Shown here piece by piece: positions 20,701 to 31,267 of a stretch of DNA of 60,000 nucleotides. A program made the translations under genes and the position numbers. Every line of letters begins with the position of its first letter. Position 1 is the first letter of the stretch. The stretch spans positions 43,790,042 through 43,850,041 of the forward strand of contig CM060734.1 of the NCBI GenBank assembly GCA_030704615.1, given 5' to 3'. The stretch comes from Takakia lepidozioides (taxonomy: Eukaryota > Streptophyta > Takakiopsida > Takakiales > Takakiaceae). A model generated the notes under the pieces. The model was not told where the DNA came from. It did no database searches and worked only from the letters and a program-made list of their open reading frames with translations.

Positions 20701-23700
20701 TCCCAGCCCATGGGCTCCCTTGACGCGGACTTCAGTGAGGACCACCCTGTCCCTTTTCTTACGAGGTGGAAGATGACGGTTTTGCGGTGGTGCATGAACA
20801 CGTGCTTGCAACGCAGTTTCGGTTGGAAAATGGAACTCTCTTCCTTGAAAGGGAAGTGTACGATGCCAATGGAAAACTGCTCAAGTACGCGTTCCAGAAA
20901 CCTTCGCATACTGCACCAACCACAGAATGGAGAGTGACTCCAGGCAGATACAGGGTGCTCAGTGCTCCTCGGAGACAGTCTGCAGGATCGTTCGTTACTC
21001 CTGGCACGGCAGCATCAGTGGCCCAGGAGAAAACACCCGTGGTTGTCAAGAAGGAGTCAAGTACCGTTAACACTGTAGTTGAGCTTTCGGACTCATCCTC
21101 CGATGACACTTGTGAAATACCGCTCGTGGATCAGCCATGTCCACATCAAGAAGCAGATGTGGAGGAGATCACCAATGTCATTCCTAAACTGAAAGCCATG
21201 GGTGGGATGGCAGGATTCAAGAGTGAGTTGAGGGGATTGACTGGAGCACTTTCAATGTTCAGAGGGTGGCATTCTTGCCGGAATCTTTTGATGGTAATAC
21301 TGTTTTTGAGCTGCCTCCTCCTGGTCGCGTTGGGGGCATTTCCAGTCTCATGGAAGGAATGGACGCACAAAAACCTCCAATATTCACAACCACGACAACC
21401 TCATATTCAGGCGAACAGTCTGTAATGGGTGCTGATTGAATCTCATAGAAGAAAGAATGTTAATGGGAATCTGATTCAAATTTAAGGAAAACAAGTGGTG
21501 AGTGCAGAATTATGAATTTTTGAAATGCGAGAACATGAAATGCAGACACTTCGCATTGTCGGGTGTGCAAAACCAAAGCGAATGGGATGGTGTCAGTGAG
21601 AATCCATTCAAGCCTGGTGTGACACCTCCATACAGTGACACTTTTGTGTGCAAGTTCTGTAGGGTACCGCCTTGCTGCCTTGCAATGTGTGGCGCCAGAA
21701 TGTACTATGTGGTGCATCGATTCAAAACCCTGACTAGAGCCTGTGTCCATTTCGGTTTTCACAACCACCCTGTGTCCAAGGGGGATTACAGGGAGAGCGT
21801 TGAGACAGTCTCGCGTCTGATAAGGCAAGAGTTGGATACCGAACCACATTTGCAATTGCCATGGGGGCGAGCAAGTCCTTTCTGGAAAGCCGTATTTTGT
21901 GTGCATCGGATTCGGTTGGAGGAAAATTGGAGGGACCAGCTTTGGACACTGTTATGGACCATTTCTCGAATTTGACTTCTCCAAACATTAGGAATCATGT
22001 GAACGCTTTAAGAATGGGCTCTGAGAGCCGAGGTTATATGGACAATATTATGGATTTGAAGACAAGGAGCATGTACGACTACATCCAAGACAGCGTTTTC
22101 CCGGGGCAAGGAGCCGGGAAAGTGTTCCTGTTCAAAATGTCCACAAAAGGTGAGGGCAGTGGAGTCAGCCTGGTTAAACGTATGCAGAAGGGTGGCGATC
22201 TAGGCAACTGCTTCCTTATGTTCGGTCACGTCAAGAGGGTTAAAGACTGGACCACAATGGCATGTCATGTTTATGACCCTGTGTACCAGCATGTCATGAC
22301 AATTGCAGTGTGTGACATGCAGTCAGAGGACACAGATTCACAGCAGCTCATGTGGGAAACTCTCATTTGTGTTATGGCCTCCAATGGTCTCCCATCTCCC
22401 AATTTTGTTGGTTTCATGGCCGACAGTGCTCAAGCTAACTTCAACGCTGTCCGCATTGTATTCGGGACGGGAGATCCAAAAGTGCCAATGTCTGGAAGAG
22501 AACGTACGTGTCTTTTCCATTGGACACAATCCCTGGATAAACACACAAAGGCAGACATCAAGCCAGATATGCAGAGTATGCATCGTCAACTGTGCAAACA
22601 GTACAAAGACGCCAAAACTATGGGGGAAGCGAATACATTGTTCCAGACAATTCATGCCTGGTGGTACTCATCTGGAGCGGCATCGGAGGACAGCATGAGG
22701 GCACTGGAAGACTGGTTCGCATTTGGCACTTCCGTTACCGGCAGTGGGGAGCGGCCATGACAACGGTGAGCGGTTTGCATTCACCTTCCTTTGGGTGCTT
22801 CGGATATATCTTTCAGGGTCCCATCCTAATATCGGCTTTGTGTTTTTTTGCATATGTCCATTGAGGAGATGGCGGACATGCCATCTTGCAATCTAGCGGA
22901 GACAGTGCACAATGCCTGGTTGCAGCAATCCGGCAAAAAGGGAAGAGATTTGTATGCGGCTACGGCCGATGACCTTATCCGTGCTCTGTAGCAGTAAACC
23001 AGATACAGGTCATTTTTGAGGGGTGGCCTTGGAGGCAAAGGCCCGGACAGGAGCGAGTTGATGTTGCGGGCAGCCAGAAGATCGGGGGATCCCAGCAAAA
23101 TAGCACGGGCAGTGAGCATATGTGCAGATGGCACCCCTCTCGTGGGAAGAGTTCCTCATCTGGAAGGCGAAGAGAGATTCGGGTCTTGCAAACGGAAATT
23201 GGATACCCCTCCCGGATCGGATGCAGACTCCCAGGGGGCGGATAGGGTCAATTTCTCGACGCCATGTGTTCCCTTGGATTAGAGATGGAATTGCGGAACA
23301 TCCACAGGTGAGGGCAATTCTGCCCCAGACCGGACCCCTACATCAAGCACTGTCACTGCAATGGTTGAAGACCAGAACATGGTGCGGCATGTAATAGAGT
23401 CCATGTGCTTGGACGAGGTTTGGCATATAGAACGCACAAGTGTTGGATCGCGTGTGAAATGCACGACGATCAGGACCACCAATCATGAAAAATGTACATC
23501 ATTAATATCCAGAGGGAAAGAACGCACTGCAGCTCCTACATTCACTAGTTTGTTTCTCCCTTATGGCCAAGGAGAGGCAAAGAACCACAAGTTTTGGTTT
23601 TGCGCTAACGATTGCGAGAGATGTGTGCGTGGGACAGTGAGGCCCTCCATGGTGAGGAAGCCTACTCCACCAACCGTGTGGCCTGTGAAGATGGGCACAG

Positions 23701-24230
23701 GTCTCACTCACCAAGAGATCGCAATGCTGGAAGAGGCGGGTTTCTCCCTAGCCAGACATTCCATTACACGTGAAGGTGCTTCAAGTACAAGCGGTTCACG
23801 GGTACCTCCGCCTGACGCTCACTTGTGGCCAACCAAACGGAATGGGAAGCTGGTTCGACGATTCCCTCCAATCGCAGAACACTATGGCAAAATCGAGTCG
23901 CGAGAATGCTTCACGCTCGTGTTGCGGAACAATGGAAGTGCCTGATCCAGGGTATGGTCGGGTCTTCACCATGATCTCATCCGCATCTGCGCTGTAGGAC
24001 AAGACGTACGACATCACTGTTTCCAATTTTCCAAATTGTACCTGTCCTGATTTTGTTGGTATGCTTTCAAGTAGTTTGGGAAAGAGAGGGAAGTTCATAC
24101 CGTGCAAACACCTTTACTTCGTCTTCTTGAGAAGGATGGTTTGTGATCCAAAGTTGGACTTCTTCATTCACCAAGCCACTATGAGTTTCAACGAAGTCAA
24201 CACACTTCTACAGCGGGATACAAGCCCATA
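20701..24230 (+). pseudogene. MULE transposase, B1 copy
   Basis: Exon 1 (to 21421) encodes a divergent N-terminal region with an acidic Ser-rich patch (VVELSDSSSDD). An 86-nt GT-AG intron follows (21422-21507). Exon 2 opens with a Cys/His zinc-type region (KCENMKCRH ... CKFC ... HFGFHNHP, like the WRKY-GCM-like fingers of MULEs). The DDE-like core includes VKDWTTMACHVYD, GFMADSAQANFNAV and CLFHW, and the Glu of NLAETVHNAW. A SWIM finger (CTCPDF ... IPCKHLYF) ends before TAG at 24228. Damage: one G lost near 21231, a 10-bp loss near 21846, a base lost near 22721, and TAG/TAA at 22989 and 22995. The last three C-terminal defects, but not the first two, are shared with B2. Confidence 0.85.
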
Positions 24231-24432
24231 GAAAGCATTCACTTGACACTCCGAAATCTGTGTTTTCCTTGACTACAACTTGTAATGGAATGACTGTTCA
24301 AGTCCAGTGTCTCTCAATGTATGTCGTCTAGCATCTTTGCTATGCATGGGTGAATGCATTTGTCGCATTGGTCTGTCATTCTGTTTTCATTAGCAAGCAC
24401 AAGAAACTACCTTCAGATAGACAGATGATCAA

Positions 24433-24625
24433 ATCAACCTCGTGTTAACACGAGGTTTACTTGGAGTTTTCCAAATCCCCCTTGTGTCGACACAAGGTTG
24501 ATTTTAGTTCTCCGAATCAACCTCGTGTTGACACGATGTTGATTTTAGTTCCAGGAAAACAACCTCGTGTTAACACAAAGATCATTTCAGTTCTAGGAAA
24601 TGAAGCTTCTGTTAACAGAAGGTTG
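24433..24625. repeat. Palindrome array 2 of MULE B1 (CTCGTGTTAACACGAG type)
   Basis: Five palindromes lie in under 200 bp: CCTCGTGTTAACACGAGG (24438), CTTGTGTCGACACAAG (24481), CTCGTGTTGACACGAT (24522), CTCGTGTTAACACAAA (24564) and CTTCTGTTAACAGAAG (24605). Each is next to an ATTTTAGTTC/AGTTC-like spacer. They lie between the transposase stop and the element end. Every core is GTYRAC. The counterpart in B2 is 27360-27560. Confidence 0.85.
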
Positions 24626-24725
24626 AACTCTAGGAAAGCCCGAAACCCTTCATCCGTTTCACCTTCATGTGGTGATATCAGCAGTTGGGGCCCCACGGTT
24701 ATAGGCCCACCTACTTTGTAGTGAC

Positions 24726-24825
24726 GTGGCATGACGTGGACCACCACGTCAACATCAGCGCCACGTCAGCTGTGTGAGCGTAAGCTCACACGCTCACGCG
24801 CCAGGCTCACGCGGTAGCGTCGTTG
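24726..24825. repeat. Inner subterminal region of MULE B1
   Basis: Repeated CACGTCA / TGACGTGG and GCTCACGC / GTGAGCG motifs appear in both orientations up to the element end at 24825. B2 has similar but not collinear repeats at 27150-27260. Confidence 0.6.
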
Positions 24826-25547
24826 GACTGAAGTGTATTTGGGCAATGAAGCACTTATGTAATTTTGAATTATCGTTGCATCTGCTCATTCTATCTGTTG
24901 TTCTGGCCATGCTTAGTCAGTTCTTCATGTCAGGAGAAGGTTGTTGCCGTGATGCTTTGGAATTGTGTTTAGGTGTCTTTAGATCGTGATACTGACCACA
25001 AGCAACCTACGGTGAACTGTGGTATCCTCCACATTTATGTGGAATGTCCTACAACGTAGGCCATAGTATATTTCACACCCGCTATGGTCTTCTCCACAGT
25101 TATGTGGAATGACCTACAGTATAAGCAGTAAAATACTCCACACCCACACCAAGAGTTGCTCCAAAATACGCCACGTGTTGCCCTGACAAAAATACACGTG
25201 GTGCCCATACCGTTGCCCAGATGTCGTCAAGCCATGGTGACAGGCTGTCGCATAATTTTCCCGTAGGTGTGGACAAGTCCACACCCTTTGTACGTCTAGG
25301 ATCCACGTGGCGGTGTTCGCCAAAGCACACATCGCCCGTGGAAAAAGCCATTCACCCCGTGAAAAATGCCACCTGTGGATTCAGCCACCCGTGGACTTTT
25401 CCGCAGGGCCACCCGAGAGCCAGGCTGTCCACGGGGTGTCCGAAAGCACTAGTCGTTTCTCACACCCACGACAGGTGTGGATTGCGGCTGATTCCACAGC
25501 AAAAAGTGTGGAAAAAGCCGTGGAAAAAGCCGGTTTCTCTTCTAGTG
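24826..25547. mobile_element. CACTA element C, one terminal part (now inverted)
   Basis: The right end reads ...GGTTTCTCTTCTAGTG, the reverse complement of CACTAGAAGAGAAACC, which is a CACTA-superfamily terminus. It is followed by TCT, the 3-bp TSD, and then the gag frame of element G. Its 30-bp terminal repeat is repeated at 41392-41421. The last 400 bp are packed with GTGTGG/CCACAC/CCGTGG subterminal motifs, as expected for CACTA elements. 24826-25045 is the inverse of 35871-36084. The segment was flipped with the G fragment (see findings). Confidence 0.85.
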
Positions 25548-27149
25548 TCTTGACACTTTTGGTAAGCTCTACAACCGTAAGTATAAGGAGGGAGAGTCCT
25601 TGTGGCAATATTATCTTAATATCAAGGTAGCAGCTGCAGAAAACTTCAAGAATGTTGAAGAGCGGGCCCGGATGGTTAAAATGTTCTTCTGGCAACCTTT
25701 GTCCAAACTTGGGCTCAGAGAAAGGTGTTTGACAACAATGATCATATGGTCAAGGAGGTGGAAATTAAGGTGAAGGAATTAGCTAGCATCAAGACACCTC
25801 GTAAGGAAGTCAAATTTGCTGGTACACCTATGATAGACAATGAGAGTGAGAAAGTCAGGAGTCCTAGAGCTTACGTTCCTCCACCTGTACAAGCTGCCAG
25901 GGATGAGCAGAATGAGGCACTGACTCGTCGTATGGATGAGCTAGAAATTGACTCACTCACAACAATCGTGGACAGACATTAGAGCCTCATACCAGGGTAA
26001 ACATGCTCCATGTTATATTTGCAAGGACCCTGAGCATGCTACCAAGTACTGTCCCTATTAGCCAGACCTGCCAGCCATGCTGCAGGCATTCCAGAAAGGC
26101 AAACAGCCTTTAAACGAGTAAGATCTCCCAACAAGTCAGGTGTAGGAGATCATAGGCACAAGGCTCCCATAAATCCCGAGAAGGTGGGTCAATGGGCGAA
26201 GGTAGTGCTCTCCACGAATTTTAAAGTTCTGCATTGTGAATTAAGTAAGAAGTTCCTCGCTAATCCCATTTCTCCTAGTTTGATCACTCAATGTCAAGTA
26301 GGGCAACTGAATTTTCCTTGTGTAATAGGCACGGGATGCACTGTATCTGCAATTCCCTTAGAAGTAGTGCGTGTCCTAGGACTAAAGTTAGGTTCAGCAG
26401 CAGGCATGGATGTGATGATAGCTGATGGCACTAGCTATGAACCCCTTGGCTTAGTCTCGGTCCCAGTTGGTATACATGGCAAAGAGGTACTTATTACTTG
26501 CATTGTTACCATGGGGGAGCAATTCCTCCTAGGCCTTGATTGGATGAAGGGTGCAACTGCAACTATTGATTTAGGTGACAACACCATGAAGTTCAAAAAA
26601 GGTGATGGACAACAAGCTACCATGCATGTCTCCCGCAATGTGAGAATTGCATGCCAACCTGTCCCAACTGAAGATTACTGCACAATAGGTCAGAGAAAAG
26701 AATGGTAAGTTGATTAACTGGCAACAGCTCCTGCCTGGCTCCTCTTCCAAGGATTCCTTGCTTCAATGGACCATCCCTGCAATCAGACAGAAGGGTGGGT
26801 ACCCAATCCCTATAAAGAGCAATTCTACCTTGCTTCGTGCCAATGCAAATTTTACTATCCCCGCCATGAGTCAAAAGGATGTTCCTATTGGTCAGGCTTT
26901 TGTCTGCCCTGAAGGGCATTATCTCGAAACAGTAGGGTGGCAACGATTAGCTTTGCAAAAACATTGATGGTGGCTTCCCTTGTAGTACACAGAGGATTCA
27001 GGGGTGAAATCAAGATGTTTGTTGCTAACCCTCAGCGTATCCCAGTGACAGTTAGGAAGGGACAAGTCATAGCATGAATCTCTGCTGGTCCCATAGATGA
27101 CATTGCAGAAATTCAGGAAGGATTCATACTTTAGGAATTGGGCATAATC
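25548..27149 (+). pseudogene. Gypsy element G: gag C-terminus and protease (inverted fragment)
   Basis: The gag C-terminal half begins right at the CACTA end (GKLYNRKYKEGESLWQYY) and reaches a CCHC knuckle (CYICKDPEHATKYC). A retropepsin-like domain follows at 26290-26600: CVIGTGCTVSAIPLEVVRVL, where the catalytic Asp of D-T/S-G is replaced by Gly, then IADGTSY and FLLGLDWM. Stops and frame changes near 25980, 26060, 26705 and 27077-27134 show decay. The frame then reads ELGII at the 9-bp TSD 27141-27149 and would continue into the RT fragment at 3772. The N-terminal half of gag is at 41422-42226. Confidence 0.85.
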
Positions 27150-27359
27150 CAACAATGTACCAAGGGCGCGTGGCACAGCGTGTGACGTACGCTCACACAA
27201 CGATGACGTGGCATGAGCCTACGCTCACGCAGCTGACGTGGCATGAGCCTGGTCCAGGTCATGCCACATCACCACAAAGAAGGTGGGCCTATAACCGTGG
27301 GGCCCCCAACTGCTGATATCACCACATGAAGGTGAAACGGATGAAGGGTGTCGGGCTTT

Positions 27360-27560
27360 CCTGGAGTTCAACCTTCTGTTAACAGTAGCTTCATTTCCTA
27401 GAACTGAAATGATCTTTGTGTTAACACGAGGTTGTTTTCCTGGAACTAAAATCAACCTCGTGTTGACACGTTGTTCTTTTCTTAGAACTAAAATCAACCT
27501 TGTGTCGGCACAAGGGGGATTTGGAAAACTCCAAGTAAACCTCGTGTTAACACGAGGTTG
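27360..27560. repeat. Palindrome array 2 of MULE B2
   Basis: The five palindromes of B1 array 2 are present in reverse order. The SalI-type core has decayed (GTGTCGGCAC near 27500) and others differ by single bases. The outermost, CCTCGTGTTAACACGAGG (27539), is perfect. Confidence 0.85.
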
Positions 27561-27763
27561 ATTTGATCATCTGTCTATCTGAAGGTAGTTTCTTGTGCTT
27601 GCTAATGAAAACAGAATGACAGACCAATGCGACAAATGCATTCACCCACGCATAGCAAAGATGCTAGACGACATACATTGAGAGACACTGGACTGGAACA
27701 GTCATTCCATTACAAGTTGTAGTCAAGGAAAACACAGATTTCGGAGTGTCAAGTGAATGCTTT

Positions 27764-30700
27764 CTATGGGCTTGTATCCCGCTGTAGAAGTGTGTTGACT
27801 TCGTTGAAACTCATAGTGGCTTGGTGAATGAAGAAGTCCAACTTTGGATCACAAACCATCCTTCTCAAGAAGACGAAGTAAAGGTGTTTGCACGGTATGA
27901 ACTTCCCTCTCTTTCCCACACTCCACTTCCATCCCCCAACCAAATGTTCATAACATTTCCAGAATTTGGAAATTGGAAACAGTGATGTCGTACGTCTGTC
28001 CTAACCTACATACAGCGCAGATTGCGGATGAGATCATGGTGAAGACGACCCGCCATAACCCCTGGATCAGGCACTTCCATTGTTCCCTGTCAACACTAGC
28101 GTGAAGCATTCTCGCGACTCGATTTTGCCATAGTGTTTTCTGCGATTGGAGGGAATCGTCGAACCAGCTTCCCATTCCGTTTGGTTGGCCACAGTGAGAG
28201 CGTCAGGCGTAGGTACCCGTGAACCGCTTGTACTTGAAGCACCTTCACGTGTAATGGAATGTCTGGCTAGGGAGAATCCCCCTCTTCCATCCAGCTTTGC
28301 GATCTCTTGGTGAGTGAGACCTGTGCCCATCTTCACAGGCCACACGGTGGTGGAGTAGGCTTCCTCACCAATGGAGGGCCTCACTGTCCCACGCACACAT
28401 CTCTCGCGTCAATCGTTAGCGCAAAACAAAACTTGTGGTTCTTTGCCTCTCCTTGGCCATAAGGGAGAAACAAACTAGTGAATGTAGGAGCTGCAGTGCG
28501 TTCTTCTTCCCTCTGGATTATGATGTACATTTTTCATGATTGGTGTCCTGATCGTCGTGCATTTCACACGCGATCCAACACTTGTGCGTTCTATATGCCA
28601 AACCTCGTCCAAGCACATGGACTCTATTACATGCCGCACCATGTTCTGGTCTTCAACCATTGCAGTGACAGTGCTTGATGTAGGGGTCCGGTCTGGGGCA
28701 GAATTGCCCTCACCTGTGATGTTCCGCAATTCCATCTCTAATCCAAGGGAACACATGGCGTCAAGAAATTGACCCTATCCGCCCCCTGGGAGTCTGCATC
28801 CGATCCGGGAGGGGTATCCAATTTCCGTTTGCAAGACCCGAATCTCTCTTCGCCTTCCAGATGAGGAACTCTTCCCACGAGAGGGGTGCCATCTGCACAT
28901 ATGCTCACTGCCCGTGCTATTTTGCTGGGATCCCCCGATCTTCTGGCTGCCCGCAACATCAACTCGCTCCTGTCCGGGCCTTTGCCTCCAAGGCCACCCC
29001 TCAAAAATGACCTGTATCTGGTTTACTGCTACAGAGCACGGATAAGGTCATCGGCCGTAGCCGCATACAAATCTCTTCCCTTTTTGCCGGATTGCTGCAA
29101 CCAGGCATTGTGCACTGTCTCCGCTAGATTGCAAGATGGCATGTCCGCCATCTCCTCAATGGACATATGCAAAAAACACAAAGCCGATATTAGGATGGGA
29201 CCCTGAAAGATATATCCGAAGCACCCAAAGGAAGGTGAATGCAAACCGCTCACCGTTGTCATGGCCGCTCCCCACTGCCGGTAACGGAAGTGCCAAATGC
29301 GAACCAGTCTTCCAGTGCCCTCATGCTGTCCTCCGATGCCGCTCCAGATGAGTACCACCAGGCATGAATTGTCTGGAACAATGTATTCGCTTCCCCCATA
29401 GTTTTGGCGTCTTTGTACTGTTTGCACAGTTGACGATGCATACTCTGCATATCTGGCTTGATGTCTGCCTTTGTGTGTTTATCCAGGGATTGTGTCCAAT
29501 GGAAAAGACACGTACGTTCTCTTCCAGACATTGGCACTTTTGGATCTCCCGTCCCGAATACAATGCGGACAGCGTTGAAGTTAGCTTGAGCACTGTCGGC
29601 CATGAAACCAACAAAATTGGGAGATGGGAGACCATTGGAGGCCATAACACAAATGAGAGTTTCCCACATGAGCTGCTGTGAATCTGTGTCCTCTGACTGC
29701 ATGTCACACACTGCAATTGTCATGACACGCTGGTACACAGGGTCATAAACATGACATGCCATTGTGGTCCAGTCTTTAACCCTCTTGACGTGACCGAACA
29801 TAAGGAAGCAGTTGCCTAGATCGCCACCCTTCTGCATACGTTTAACCAGGCTGACTCCACTGCCCTCACCTTTTGTGGACATTTTGAACAGGAACACTTT
29901 CCCGGCTCCTTGCCCCGGGAAAACGCTGTCTTGGATGTAGTCGTACATGCTCCTTGTCTTCAAATCCATAATATTGTCCATATAACCTCGGCTCTCAGAG
30001 CCCATTCTTAAAGCGTTCACATGATTCCTAATGTTTGGAGAAGTCAAATTCGAGAAATGGTCCATAACAGTGTCCAAAGCTGGTCCCTCCAATTTTCCTC
30101 CAACCGAATCCGATGCACACAAAATACGGCTTTCCAGAAAGGACTTGCTCGCCCCCATGGCAATTGCAAATGTGGTTCCAGTTGGATTGGTATCCAACTC
30201 TTGCCTTATCAGACGCGAGACTGTCTCAACGCTCTCCCTGTAATCCCCCTTGGACACAGGGTGGTTGTGAAAACCGAAATGGACACAGGCTCTAGTCAGG
30301 GTTTTGAATCGATGCACCACATAGTACATTCTGGCGCCACACATTGCAAGGCAGCAAGGCAGTACCCTACAGAACTTGCACACAAAAGTGTCACTGTATG
30401 GAGGTGTCACACCAGGCTTGAATGGATTCTCACTGACACCATCCCATTCGCTTTGGTTTTGCACACTCGACAATGCGAAGTGTCTGCATTTCATGTTCTT
30501 GCATTTCAAGTGCCCATTACAGACTGTTCGCCTGAATATGAGGTTGTCGTGGTTGTGAATATTGGAGGTTTTTGTGCGTCCATTCCTTCCATGAGACTGG
30601 AAATGCCCCCAACGCGACTAGGAGGAGGTAGCTCAAAAACAGTATTACCATCAAAAGATTCCGGCAAGAATGCCACCCTCTGAACATTGAAAGTGCTCCA

Positions 30701-31251
30701 GTCAATCCCCCTCAACTCACTCTTGAATCCTGCCATCCCACCCATGGCTTTCAGTTTAGGAATGACACTGGTGATCTCGTCCACATCTGCTTCTTGATGT
30801 GGACATGGCTGATCCACGGGCGGTATTTCACAAGTGTCATCGGAGGATGAGTCCGAAAGCTCAACTACAGTGTTAACGGTACTTGACTCCTTCTTGACAA
30901 CCACGGGTGTTTTCTCCTGGGCCACTGATGCTGCCGTGCCAGGAGTAACGAACGATCCTGCAGACTGTCTCCAAGGAGCACTGAGCACCCTGTATCTGCC
31001 TGGAGTCACTCTCCATTGTGTGGTTGGTGCAGTATGCGAAGGTTTCTGGAACGCGTACTTGAGCAGTTTTCCATTGGCATCGTACACTTCCCTTTCAAGG
31101 AATAGAGTTCCATTTTCCAACCGAAACTGCGTTGCAAGCACGTGTTCATGCACCACCGCAAAACCGTCATCTTCCACCTCGTAAGAAAAGGGACAGGGTG
31201 GTCCTCACTGAAGAAGTCCACGTCAAGGGAGCCCATGGGCTGGGAGGCCAT
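27764..31251 (-). pseudogene. MULE transposase, B2 copy
   Basis: This is the same protein as at 20701-24230. The main frame (30509-29259, 416 residues) is intact from the zinc region through HFGFHNHPVSKGDYRE, VKRVKDWTTMACHVYD and GFMADSAQANFNAV to the shared frameshift before WHFRYRQWG. NLAETVHNAW follows an intron, then the shared TAG/TAA stops. Copy-specific damage: most of the first intron and its acceptor are deleted near 30515, and ~55 bp carrying the CxC half of the SWIM finger are replaced by unrelated sequence near 27910-27965, although PCKH remains. It is therefore inactive. Confidence 0.85.
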
Positions 31252-31267
31252 CTGTCAAAGTTGAAGA

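Larger units (their letters stand above)
3782..24825. mobile_element. MULE-like DNA transposon copy B1 (about 8.4 kb) interrupted by retrotransposon R
   Basis: The outer end starts GGGGAATGCTTGCGCGTGAG at 3782. The inner end at 24825 reads, inverted, CAACGACGCTACCGCGTGAG. The ends share only a short GCGTGAGCC-type core, so terminal repeats are weak. Excluding R (12.65 kb), the element is about 8.4 kb. It carries a methyltransferase-like gene on the minus strand (4255-6368 plus displaced pieces), a MULE transposase on the plus strand (20701-24230), two palindrome arrays and subterminal CACGTCA/GTGAGCCT repeats. The flank at 3773-3781 is GATTATGCC and the flank at 24826-24834 is GACTGAAGT. These do not match each other, but each matches the opposite end of B2. 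The centre (7238-7290 plus 20140-20685) differs from B2. Confidence 0.85.

Noticed and set aside
25221-25630. Plus-strand ORFs in the CACTA terminus
   Set aside because: They are made of the GTGTGG/CCACAC subterminal repeats and have no domain.
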